This document shows positions 49,122 through 61,000 of a DNA stretch of 64,000 bases, piece by piece. Positions within the stretch are counted from its first letter, which is position 1, and every line of letters starts with the position of its first letter. Below the pieces are notes generated by a model. The model was not told the DNA's origin. It saw nothing but the letters and a program-made list of their open reading frames with translations, and ran no database searches. This stretch comes from DSSB01 sp046346845 (GTDB lineage Bacteria; UBA10199; DSSB01): assembly GCA_046346845.1 (NCBI GenBank), contig JAXMHH010000001.1, positions 248,001-312,000 on the forward strand, written 5' to 3'. The translations under genes were made by a program, and so were the position numbers.

Positions 49122-51809
49122 ATGGCCTTGAGCCTACTTGCATCGGTGTCGAAAGACGCGCCTGCGTCTCTCGTCCGGAATCCACCACCCAAAGCGCCTG
49201 CCTTAGGCTCGGCCCTGCTTGACCGCCTTTGGGGCGACCCCGAGGCGCGCCGCCGCCTCGAGGCCCAGTTGCCCCCCTCGGCAGCGCAAGGCCTTCGCTC
49301 CCTCGAAACAGAGACCGACCCCCAAATTTTTTTCCATGACCTCCTGAATCTCTCCGTCGACCTGGAACGATCGGGGAATCTGCAGGCGGCCCAGGCCATC
49401 GATCAGGCGGTGGCGGCCTTCCTGCAGGATACCCCAGGCAGGCTAGCCCCCCTCGCCGACCGAGCCCGACATCAAGCCGAGGCACGATTGGGCAAGGGAA
49501 GCTTTGGGGCCAGGGCCGAGTCTCTGGGGCGCAGGTTCGCGGGAGAGGCCATGGACCCGGCCGCCTTGATCGCCATGGGCATCGCGCCTCACGCCTTTCG
49601 CTGGGCGCGACTCTGGACGGCGGGGCGGCTCGGCGCCAGCGGCCTCGTGGCGCGAGGCCTCGCCAACGGCGCGGGATTCCTCACCGAGACCTCGGCCTTT
49701 ACTTTGGCCGCGAAAGGCGTCGCCTCTCTCCAAAACCGACCCCAAGACTGGACCCCCCATTCCTTCGCCAAGGAATGGGCCGCAGGGGCCCTGGTGTTGG
49801 GATCCCTGAAGGTGACGGGGCTGGTGACGGGTCGCGCCCTGGAGGGGTATTCCCGCTCAACCGCGCTCAGCGGCTTCGCCATGGAAAACGGCCTCCACAG
49901 TTATTTGGTGGGGGGCCTCTCGCAGGCGGGTCTGATGTTGGGCGTCGTCCTCGGCCATGACCTGCAGGAGCTGGTCGGCTTGCGGGAGCGGCAAGCGCGG
50001 GGCGTCCGATTCGCCGAGGATCTGGCGACCTTCTTTCAGTTGAAAGTCGGAACCGGCCTCATGAACGCCGTCCTGGGCCCGGGATATCACCGCAGCCTGC
50101 TGGAGCAGGAGCTGGCCTACGAGGCATGGCGGCGGAATGAACCCAAGGGCGGGCGGCCTCCCAGGGTCCTGGCGAGCATCTTCGAGGCCTACGACCAAGA
50201 CGAGGCCCCCACCCTGCCCCACTCCCGGCCCGCCTACGACGCCCCCGGCTCCGGACGTCCCTTGGAGCCGCTGAAAACTCCTTCCGTCCTGATGATGGCG
50301 ACGGAGGAACCCGAATCCGGCGCCGGCAAATTCCAATGGAAAATGGAAGACCTCAAGCGGCTGGGGGAATTCTACGCCAGTCTCAATATCATGGAGGCCG
50401 AGGCGATCGACGTCGCCTTCCGCGACAAGCGGGAGATGTTCCTGTTTTGCCGCCTGCTGCAAAACATGAGTTTCCCCGACCGTGAGACCCGCAGCACCGC
50501 CTTCTCCAAGATCGGGCATGCCCTGAAGCACTCCAATGCGCGGGGCGACGCCGGCGGCTATGTCAACTGGCTGACGCGAAAGGCCTTCGAAAATCTTCTG
50601 GAAAGCCAAAATCTAAAACAGGCGCACGCCCTCGTGCAGTTCCTGCTAGAGGGCGGTCCGCTGCGCGAATACGAGCGGCTTGTCGCGGGAATTTTACCTA
50701 CCGAACGCTTCGCCTTTATCCCTCCCTGGGGAGCCGCGGCGAGGCGCGCCCAGACACCCAACTACGATCGGATTCAGGCCATGCCCCTGCTGAGCCAGGA
50801 TGCCAAAGACGTCCTATTCCGTTGGTCCTACACCCAGGCCAAGGCAAAACAGGCCGCGCCGCATTTCCTGCCGGAAGAGGAGTTCCTCGATCGGATCGGA
50901 CAATCCCTCTTTCACCCCGGCTACGGAGACCACATCAGCAAGGTCTTGGTCGCGGCCCACCGAAGCCCCCTGCCCTTTCGCCGGCTGCAAAGACTGCACG
51001 GCCTGCTCGGAAAAACCGACGCCCTGACGCCCACCAAATTTATGGAATTGGCCGATCCGCACTACCAAATGGTGGGTAGCCGCCATCCCGAGCTGCCCCT
51101 TCCCCTCTTCGGCAGGTCCAAACCCTCGCAATTCAACGGTTACCTAGGCGCCAAGGCGCCGCTGGAACTGTTGGGCGAGCTGCGAAATCGCCAGGCCGAC
51201 CTGCTGGATCCCAAGCGGGCCGAGGCGCGCAAGGCCGACCGGGCAAAAAGGTTGGAGCAGCTCGAGGCGCGGCGCGCCGTCCTCGACCCGCAGAGCGCGG
51301 CGTTTTGGGCCTACGGCTTCAAGCTGATGGGAGATCCCTTCTCCAGGCAGATCGTCGCGGACCTCGAGGCGAAAAAATTCGACCTCGAGGTGCTGAGCCA
51401 CGAGGATTTCAAAAGGCGTTGCCTGGAAATGGACGAACCGGAGGCCGTCAGTTACAACGCCTTCTTCATGCACGCGGGACTCACCGGCGGCAGGCCCAAG
51501 ATGCTGGTGAAGGCGGCGCCCTTCGACCGATTTTCCTATACCACCCGCAATGACCCGGTCTTCCTGGCGATGTCGAAGATCGTGCACGAGTACCAGCACT
51601 TTCTCGACATCGACCCCAACGAGGCGCGGACCCTTCCGGTGGTCCACATGCAGGAGATGCGGGCCCACCTCCGCGAGGCGCTCTGGCGCGCCCAGTACGG
51701 AGATCCGGGCAAGCTGGAGTCCTTCCTTCGGGACGGAACCAGCGGCCTGGCCTTGCATTGGCGGGATAAGTTCGAGTCGATCTACGGCTTCAGTTTGAAG
51801 CAGGATTGA
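49122..51809 (+). CDS. Large modular protein: hydrophobic N-module and HExxH metallopeptidase-like C-terminus
   Basis: An 895-residue protein; AAGGGG lies 5 bases before the ATG. Residues about 124-330 (KGSFGARAE ... VLGPGYHRSLLEQEL) match the hydrophobic module of the divergent gene. The middle (330-740) is helical and unrecognised. Near the C-terminus KIVHEYQHFLD gives an HExxH zinc motif, H822-E823-Y-Q-H826, with Glu845 or Glu852 as possible third ligand. The last 70 residues follow directly. No signal peptide. A zinc peptidase role is inferred; the family is not recognised. The end overlaps the convergent giant gene by 20 bases. Confidence 0.75.
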   Translation: MALSLLASVSKDAPASLVRNPPPKAPALGSALLDRLWGDPEARRRLEAQLPPSAAQGLRSLETETDPQIFFHDLLNLSVDLERSGNLQAAQAIDQAVAAFLQDTPGRLAPLADRARHQAEARLGKGSFGARAESLGRRFAGEAMDPAALIAMGIAPHAFRWARLWTAGRLGASGLVARGLANGAGFLTETSAFTLAAKGVASLQNRPQDWTPHSFAKEWAAGALVLGSLKVTGLVTGRALEGYSRSTALSGFAMENGLHSYLVGGLSQAGLMLGVVLGHDLQELVGLRERQARGVRFAEDLATFFQLKVGTGLMNAVLGPGYHRSLLEQELAYEAWRRNEPKGGRPPRVLASIFEAYDQDEAPTLPHSRPAYDAPGSGRPLEPLKTPSVLMMATEEPESGAGKFQWKMEDLKRLGEFYASLNIMEAEAIDVAFRDKREMFLFCRLLQNMSFPDRETRSTAFSKIGHALKHSNARGDAGGYVNWLTRKAFENLLESQNLKQAHALVQFLLEGGPLREYERLVAGILPTERFAFIPPWGAAARRAQTPNYDRIQAMPLLSQDAKDVLFRWSYTQAKAKQAAPHFLPEEEFLDRIGQSLFHPGYGDHISKVLVAAHRSPLPFRRLQRLHGLLGKTDALTPTKFMELADPHYQMVGSRHPELPLPLFGRSKPSQFNGYLGAKAPLELLGELRNRQADLLDPKRAEARKADRAKRLEQLEARRAVLDPQSAAFWAYGFKLMGDPFSRQIVADLEAKKFDLEVLSHEDFKRRCLEMDEPEAVSYNAFFMHAGLTGGRPKMLVKAAPFDRFSYTTRNDPVFLAMSKIVHEYQHFLDIDPNEARTLPVVHMQEMRAHLREALWRAQYGDPGKLESFLRDGTSGLALHWRDKFESIYGFSLKQD

Positions 51810-52075
51810 ATTCGATTTCCACCTTTCCCATCACGATCCGGTCGCCGGGCCGCAGGGGAAAGATGGAGGGAATCGGATCGGCCTTGCCCCGCGAGGCCCA
51901 AGCCACCTTGCCGTCTCGGATGACCTGGGTCCCGTTGAGGGACATGGAATCCTGGATAAAGGTCGTCCCATCCGCTCGATAGATCCGAATGTGTTTCCCA
52001 GAAATCGATTTCCCTTCTTCTTGGCCCATGAAGGCCTCCCTCCCCAGGATGACCTGAGTGAGATCCGGGGGCATT
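51790..52075 (-). other. FHA domain 2 at the C-terminus of the giant protein
   Basis: ILGREAF, GKSISGKHIRIYR, DSMSLNGTQVIRDG and LRPGDRIVMG show the GR, SGKH and NG positions of an FHA domain. It is preceded by a Pro/Gly-rich linker. Confidence 0.8.
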
Positions 52076-55000
52076 TGGTAGACCCACTTGCCTTGGGTGC
52101 CGGTGAGTCCCGGCACGAGGGCGCTCTGCACGGGCACACCGTTGACCGGCGGAGGCGCGGCGCCGTCGCCGTTGGGCCCGGGAAGCGGCTTCGAGACGAC
52201 TACCCGCACCCCGCCCGGCGGTGGCGGCGGACTGGGCGCGACGCCCCCCTTGGGGAGCTCCAGATTCGCCAGGCCCCGCGACTCGCGGTACTGGCGGATC
52301 GGCTTCAGCATGTTGAGGGCGGGGGTGATGTCGACGTATTCGCCGTTGAAGTCGGGACGGTATTCCTCGGGAAGCTTATAGCTTTGCTTGGCGTACTCGA
52401 GCGGTTTGGAGGTGATGATGCCGGAATCGATCACCTCGTCGTAGACCCCGTAGGAGTTCACCTTCGAATCGGTGTAACGGATCGACTTCACCCAGGTGCG
52501 GCCCTGACCGTCCTCCGCCATGGTCCAAACGACGGGGCGCTTCCGGCCCGTGCCCTTTTCGACCAAGAAGCCGCCGGAGAATTCCCGGCAGGTAATGGGG
52601 CCTAAGAGCGTGTGGGTCTCTTGGTAAACCTTGCTCGGCCCCTTGGAGAAATCCGGGATGAAGCCATCGGGATAGCGGAGCGAGGCGAGTTTGGGCACGA
52701 TGGCGGGGTCGCTCGCGCCGTAGTAACCGCCCCCCTTAAAGGCCTTGCCGGGCTGCAAGCCGCCAATGTCGGTCATCCCGACATTTGAGGGAAAAAAGAC
52801 CTCCTTGCCAAAGCCGGCCAACATCGTCTGTTGGGCGCCTTGGTCCAGAAGCGGACTGCCCACGTCGATGTAATTCGCAAAATCCTCGTCCTTCATCCGC
52901 AGCTTGGGGAAACCGCTGCCGGCATCCTCCAAAAATTGGAAGGCCTCGTTCAGTTCGGGAATGGGCTGGGTCTCCTGGGTGTAGTGCCGCCCCACCCCCT
53001 TGGCGATATGCCCTCCAATTTGATAGGGCGAGGCGCGCCAACCCCCGTCTGAATTCGACTTGTAGAAAAAGCGGCGCTTCAGGACGGTCTTGCCGCCCTC
53101 CTGCACGGGCACCAGGGCCAGGACATGCGGCCGCACTTCGCCCCTTTCGTCGACGCTTTCGATGACCCGGCTCAAGTAGAAGGTCTGACCGCCGGCGGTG
53201 ACCTTGGTCACCGGCTGCAAATCCGGGTCACTAAGGATCTTCGCCACGTGCGGACGTTTATCGAGGGCCTCCAAGGATTTGAGTTCGGACTCGCCCACCC
53301 GATTTCCCTGAGGAATCGACTGGAAGTTGATTTGGCTCTTGGACTTCCCGGAAACCGGAGGCGGCTGGGATGGCCCCTTAGCTCCGCTCCCTCCACCGTA
53401 AGGTGATTTGGGATTGTGGAAGTAGACGTGAACCGTCAGGTTGTCCTTTTTATAATGATCGACCAACTTGCCTTCGGCGGGGGCATCGTAGATATCCCCC
53501 TTTCTATCGATAAAGAATTGCTTCTGGATCGGCCTCCGTTCACCGGGTGGGATATTGCGATAATCCTCGGTAGTTCGCTTAAAGACCGGCCTTCTCTCAC
53601 CCGGGGGTACCGCGCCGTATTTTGCCTGGTCGTAATCCCATGCAGAGTCCTTGTCTCCCACCTTCCCCAATAATTTTCCGCCTTGGGCCGAGTCGTAGAC
53701 ATCCCCCTGGGCATCGAGGTAGCCCCCCTTTTCAAAACGGTCCCAACCGGGGAAATCCGCCCCCACCTTGCCAAGGACCTTGCCGCCCTCCGGCCGGTCA
53801 TAGATATTGCCCTGGGCGTCGACAAAGGCTTCTCGGGTCACCGGCAGGCGCTTGCCAGGCTTCAACTCGGCCAAGGCGTCGTTGAAATCCTCCATGTTGT
53901 GTAAACCTGTCCGGAAGAGATCCGCCTCCGCCTCCTTCGCGCTCCCTGCTTGGATGGCCCGCCGGGCAATCTCGACCGAGGACATGGCGTCCCCTAAGCC
54001 GTCGGAGTACATGACGACCCGGTCCCCTTCCTCCAGAGGAAATTCGCGGACCACGGGATCCACCTCGTGACCGGCCCCCAAACAATTCACGACGATATTG
54101 GCATCGGGGTTGGCCCGCTTGTCGGTTTCCGCCTTGTCGCGATCCTCCCCCCACTTAATATCCTCCTCCATTTGCAATCCGGCGGGACCGTGATCGGCGG
54201 TTTGGTATTTGATCTTTCCGTCCTTGCCGACCACCAAGGCGCCGGCGTCGCCGACATGCCCGATAAGGACCTTCTGCGAGCCGTCCAGGTTGGTCACCAC
54301 CATATGGACGACGGCGACGGCCCCTCCGCCGCCTTTTCCTTCGGGCGAGGCATTGACCGCGTCGCCGGCATAGACAAGGGCATCGTGCAGGGTTTTCTTG
54401 GGGTCGGGGTCGTTGCGATGGGCATCCAAATAATGCGCCAGGGCCTTGCCGGCGATCTCGCTGGCCTTATCCCCGTGGCCATGTCCCCCCATGCCGTCGA
54501 TGACGGCGGCCCAATTGGGCCCCTGCACCACGGCATCCTCGTTTTTGGACTTATAGCCCACGCCCTCATGCGTCTCTCCCGCGGCCGTGCCATAGGTGAC
54601 GGTAGGCGCATCGGCGTCGACTCGCCCGCGGCGGGGAGCGTCTTTGCCATTGTCCTGGATAACCGCCTTAACTCCCTTCGGCAGAGGGCCGTCGAGATTG
54701 TATTTGGGCATATTGACCGGACCAAAGCTCTTCAACTTAAAATAGCGAGGCTGACCATCGGGCACATAACGACCCTTGGCGTCGATGGGGATGCCGAGGC
54801 GTTGGGCGTCAGCCACATTCATGGAGACGGAGGTCTCGTAAGTATCGCCATAACCGGTCTTCACATAGACCAAGGTGACAGTCACCTCAGTGGGGTCGCC
54901 AGGAGTGGTGGGTTTTACATCCTTCACCTTGGCCACCCAGCTATTGACCCTTTGGATTTCTTTTTGGGCCCAGAGGATATCTGGGCTGGCGGGCGTAAGC

Positions 55001-58000
55001 GTGACATTCCTGCCATCTAACTCCACATCGACAGGGCCGGTCTTCACTTGGACCGCCGGTCCAGGTTTGTCTTGCAACGCCGATGGAGTATAACGAATAT
55101 CCTGGGGGCTATCGGCAGCCAAGCGACCATCGGCACGCACCTTGAGCCCAAGACCCGCGGCCTCTTCTCGGGTAATCGAAAATCGGACTTTTTTGACGGG
55201 ATTGAAATCGGGCCCCAACAGCTCCGTTTCCATCCATAATTTGCCACCCGACTGGCCAGGCAGGGGTTCCAGCATGGTGATTCTTGCGAGGCTCTGCCCC
55301 GGCTCCAAGGGCGCACCGTCTTTTTGCGGCTTCAATTGATAGTTTTTCCCATCCCCGCCCTTCACCTCAACCCGTACGGGTGGAGGCGGAGGCGCGGGCC
55401 GCGCGACGGGGACTTGGTTCGGATACACCGCATTGGGATTATCCGCGGCCAGTCGCCCTTCGGCGGCGGGCTTATAGGCATCGAAGCGGATCAGGGGGGC
55501 GGCCTGGGGATCCAGGCTGCCGTCGGCCCGCAGCGGGATGCGCAGCTCCGCGGCCTCGGCCGGAGTCATCTCCAAGGTGATCGCGCCTTCCTGGGGATTC
55601 GTACCCTGGGTGGTACGGACCTCGAGGCGCACCTTGCCCTGGGGATCATTGGGGACCTTCGATGCCGAGACCACGCGGCCCAAGGTCATTTCGCCGAGAT
55701 TCGTCCAACCTTTCTGCCAATAGCGAACCGCATAGGGGCCATTCGACGCCTGCACGATCGGAAAACCCTCAGGGCTGCGCTGCAGCTTGAGCAAGTTCAA
55801 GGGGATCACTTGCGCGGCAGGCGCCGGCGCCGCCTGAGGCGGAGGCTCCGGCGGCGCGCGAAACTGGAAGGTCGCCCCATTGATCACGAAGGATTCACCG
55901 TCCCGAAGGGCGTAATACTTGGGCATGCGCCCACCCTGCACCCAAACGCCATTGGTGCTGACCTTGGTGGTGTCGCCCACGGGTCCGTCGACCAGGTACC
56001 ATTTTCCATCGGCCGGGTTCTTGAGGATGGTGGCGTGCACAGACGAAACCGCCGCATCCGTAAATTGCAGGTCCCCCTGGCCACGCCCAATGACGAAGGG
56101 AGTCCCGTCGCCCTTGGGCACGATGGTTCGAAGCTCACCGACTGGGAGCTTGCCGGAAACCGCCACGGGAGGAGGCACATTGGGATTCACGCCCAGATTT
56201 GGCGGGGAGGCGTAGCCATCCACATAATTTCCCTGGGCATCAACATAGGTGATCTTCGCGTCGGCCGGCGTCTTGAAGGGAAGGACAAAATCCCCGATCT
56301 TGTAGAGGTCCCCATCCTTCACCGGACGCCACATCTTGCTGAGCACCGGATCCTGCATGGATTCGTAGACGTTCTTTGGGGGCTTTCCCTCAAAGGCATA
56401 CCACTGCCCCTGCGGACCGCGCTGGAAGGTGAGCAGCGGGGGCGTTACCTGCCCCATATATTGGTTGACCACCGGCCTGCCCGCCGCGTCGGCCATGACC
56501 TCGAAAGACTCGCAGCCCGGAGCCATCTGGAAGGGCGGGTGATTCGCCACGGGAGGCTTGCCCCCGCCCCCTCCCCGATAAATAAAGGGAAGCCCGAGCA
56601 GGGTCCCTATACCTGCGGCTACCGCCAATCCAATTCCACCGGTTGCAAGCTGATCGCCGAATTGGGTGGCGGCCTCCGCCATGTTGGGAGAAAGCAGGAG
56701 CAGTATACCCGCCGCGGTCGGTCCCAAGACCTTGACCGCATCCGGGATCTTCACCCCTTGCGCGCCCTCGCCGGTGACCATGCCCGCCTCGACCTTGGGG
56801 GCTTCCAGATCCTTTCCGTCGGTGCCCGTCAGGTGGATCTTGCCGTCATCGCCGACTTTGAAGCGCACGCTGACCGGCGCATCCTCGCCCTCGAAGGGCT
56901 TGCCGTCGACGAGGACGTCCTTGCCCTTCCCTTTTTGCACCTCGCTCAGGATGAACTGATTCTTCTCGACCCGTAGCTTGCCACCGTAACCCAGGGCGAT
57001 GCCCAGCTTGCGGGCCTCGGCTAGGGTCATCGGGATAGGATCGGCGCCCAGGGCCTTACCCTTCATACCGGGCATATCGGGGGTACGGAAAAAGACGTAG
57101 ACCGTGTCACCCAGGACGCTGGTGCGATCGGCGTCGACCGTCACGATCTTCCCTGAAATGGCCTTTTTGCCGATGGTATGGGCCGGATAGATCAATTGTC
57201 CGCCCTCGTTGGAGGTCGGGATGTAGAGCGCATTGCCGACCCCGACGTCGCTGGCCTTGTCGTTGAGCACCAGCAGCTTCTGCTCCGTCACCTGCACGGA
57301 CACGCCCGGCTCGCCCAGGGGCAAGCCGAAGCGCTGGGCCTCCTCGCGGCTCATCGTGAAGCTTCTCTGCTCGACCACTTCCGGCTTGCCGATGCCGAAG
57401 GCCAGGGAGGTGGGATCGGCGTTGGGATCGGCCGGGTCGTAGACGTCGACTCTTACCGTCACCTGCTTGGGATTGTCCTTGGAGACCTCCACCGAGGTGG
57501 CCTTGCCAAAGGAGCGCAGGGCGCCCGAGCCTTTGGCAGAATCCGCCACGCTAAGGTCTTTCACCTCCGTCTCCTGACCTTGGGGATCCTTGACGACGGC
57601 GACAGGCTTGTCCTTGGGGGCGGCATCCGCGGCCACCGGGAGCTTGGGTTCCGGCCGATTGTCGGTTTCCTTCACCAAGAATTCCGTCTTGGGCAGCTCG
57701 GCGATCTCGTCTCCGGCCTTGTTGAACTTCACGCCGAGGCGTTTCGCCTCCTCCTTCGAAACCATGAGGAACTGGGTGCTCTTCTTGTTTCCGGAGGCCG
57801 GGTCGAAGGTCTCCAGGCCAAGATGGACCGTATCGCCGACGACGATGGAATCCCCCTTCGAGAAGGTGCCGACGGTGCCCTCGATCACTCGACCCGACTG
57901 CAGGTCGCGCTTTTCGAAGGGTCGGACGGTGAGGGTCTTTCCGTCTTGCTCCACGCGCACCGGATTGTCCCGGCTGGCGGGCGGCGGCTCGCCCGGCCCC

Positions 58001-61000
58001 TTGGGCCCGGACCAGAATTTCCGCACCATGGGCAGGCCGATCAAGGTGCCGATGCCGAGGATCATCAAGGCCTCGACCGGACCGACGTGCAGGCTCTGCT
58101 GGATCTGCTGCAAGGGACCCTCGGCGGCGCGCGCCGTCTCGGGGGCCAGGAGCGCCAGGATACCAAGGACAACGCCGGTTCCGGTGGCAAAGGTACCGGT
58201 AGCACCACTGCTAGGACCCTTGCTGCTAGGCGGGGGTTCTTCATAGAGGGGACGCACGAAGGACTCAAGGGCCTCCGGCTTCATGCCCTTGCCGTACTCC
58301 AGAGGACCGCGCAGCGCCGCATCCAACAAGACCAAACGCTGCATGGCTGCCTCGTACTCGGGGCTGTCCTTCTCCCCTTTGAGGAGCGTCTCGCGGTCGG
58401 CCTTGAGCTTGGCGCTGAGCTCGGGCTTGGTGGCCTCCAGCGCCTTCTCCACTCCCGCCAGCGGTTCCAAAACTTGCTTGGGATCGGCACCCTTCGCGTC
58501 CAAGCGACTGCGCAATCCCTCCGGATCGGTTTCTGCGGCGAGCTTAAGGGGGGCATCGCCTTCGCTCTTGGCTTTGGGACGCAGCGGAATGACATCCGCT
58601 CCCTTGCCATCCCGGACGGAAGGTACCGGTGCTTGGGACTTGTCGTAGATCTCCTTGGAGGCCTGGGCGAATTCGTTGAATTTGGCATCGTCCATGAAAA
58701 AGACCGGCTGCCGGAAACGGGCATCCCCATGGTTCAAATCGAGCACGTCGCCCAATCGCTCGACGGCACCCCGGTACTCGGCGGAATCCTGAGGCGCGGT
58801 GCGGAGCGCCTTAAAATCGGCGTCGAACTTATCGAGAAGGGCCTGATTGCCGCTTTCGGCGAGGCGTTCGCGAATGACCTCCAACTCACTCGTGAGATCC
58901 GTATTGCGGATGCCGGGACGGCCGACGGGATCGGGGAAAAGCCTTTCGTAGAGATCAACCTCGTAGGACGCCTTGCGAGTGAGGGCGTCGCCATCGAAGG
59001 CCTTCGGGGCCTTGGGAATTTGCACGACGTTGTCCGGTGCCCGATCGCCCGAGGAGTACTTCTGCAGCAGGGCGCTCATCTGGTCGAGGCCGGCCTGGAT
59101 CTCGGCGCGGTTGGGCGTATCCGCCGGCAGTTCGGGGGCCTTAGGCGGTTCCGGCGCCTTTTCGCCGGGTTCCAGGTGGGTCACCTTGGCGAGGTAATCG
59201 GCCGAGGCCTTGGTAAACTGCTTGATCGGGTCCAAGGTCGCCGCGGGAAGGTCTTTGTTCTTGTAAACGAGCTTGTGCTCGAGCTCGCCCCACTCGTGCA
59301 TCGCCTCGGTCTTGATCTGGATCTCGACCGGCTTCCCGTCGACCTCGACGACCACGTGCAAGGCGCGGTAGCCGCTGGCGGGGTGGCCTTCGACCAGGCG
59401 ATGGATGCCGTCCTGGTCCAGCTTGGCGTCGATCCAAACCACGCCCTCTTCCTCGACAAGGCCCTTGGCCTTCATGTCGGCGGGGCCCATGACCTCGGTG
59501 TCGATCTCGCCTTCTTTGGTATAGGCCTCGCGGATCTTGTACTTCTGCTGGAGCCGCGCGATGACGGCCTCGACGTCCGCGTTGCTGCGCACGATGATGC
59601 GGGTGCCGGCGACGTCGGTGAGGGGCGCGGTGTCTTGCCAGCCGCGGCGCACCAGCTTGGGGGCGAGGTCCCCGGCGGCCTTCATGCGGCCCTTGGGAGG
59701 AAACTCCGAGCTCAGGTGCAGGTCGGGGTCGGCGCCCAGCTCTTTCAAAAAGCCCATCACGTCGTCAAAGGCGGCCTTGTGGTCCTCGACCATCTTTTCG
59801 GCGACCGCCTTCTGCCTGGCGCGGTATTCGGTCGGGGTGATCTTGCCTTCCTTGAACTCCTTTGCGGCGGGCGCGAAGGGCGTATCGCCCTTGGCGAGGT
59901 GGTCGACCTCGAGCTGCAATTCGGCGGCATTCTGTTCGCCCTTGTCCTCCGCAACGCGCACTCCGGAGGGGGTATTCGCGGGTTCCGCCCCGCCCCTTCC
60001 CCTGGGGGGAGGAACAGTCGCCTTATCCGGGCCGAAGGGGGCCTGCTGTTCCTTTAAAGTCCCAAGGGCCTCATCGTAGGCGGAGGCCTTGGCCTGATCG
60101 GGTTTCTTGCCCTCTTGTATCGCCTTGTCGAAGCTCACCCGGGCCGCATCGGCCAATTGCGCCGCCTCTTCCCTGTTGCGACCCAGGAGAAGGGCCTGAT
60201 TATAAACATCGACTTCCAGGCTTCTCGACGCCTTCACCACCGCGGGGTCTACCTTGGGCGGCGGGACCTCGACTCGGGGGCAGTCCTTCAGGACGCGATC
60301 GACGAGCAGCATCTTCGCGGCCTTCAGGAACTTCGGGTCGCCGTCGAGCCCGTACTCCTTGGCCAGGGCCTCCACGGCCTTTTCACGGTCGGCCTTGAAC
60401 TTGGCCTCGAGCGCGGGATCCCCTCCGCTAGGGAGACCGGCAGCATCCTCGCTGAGCAGCTTGCCCACATCCGCGGTGAACTTGAGGCGCTTGGCCGGAT
60501 CGACCTTGCCCTCGAAACCGGAGACCAGCTTAAGCCCGTAGCCACGCTGCTTCTCCATGAAGGACTGCAGCTTGGGATCGGAGGCGGGCGCCTTCGCGCC
60601 AGGTTCCCCAAATCGGATCTCCCCTTCCCGCAGATTGTCGACCACCAGACGCCCCAACAGCTTCAGGAAGGCGGGATTCTTTTCCAGGCCGTAGCGCTCG
60701 GCGAGGGCGCGGGCCTCCTTGGAGCGCTGGCTGATCAAGTCGCGGCGACTCGTCGGATCCATGTCTCGACCGGCCAAACCAATATCCTTCAGGACCAAGG
60801 CGTTCAGGTCCTTCATGAAATCGGCGTTCTGATCCATGCCGACGCTTCCGGCCAACTCCTTGGCCAATTCCATCTGTTCCTTGGCCAGCTCGGCGCGGGA
60901 GGGCGCGGGTTTATTGCCGATAATGGGTTCCCCGACCCCCTGAACCACCAAGGTCGTGTTGTCCTTGTTGAAGTGGCTCTTCATCTTGTCGCGGGGCACG

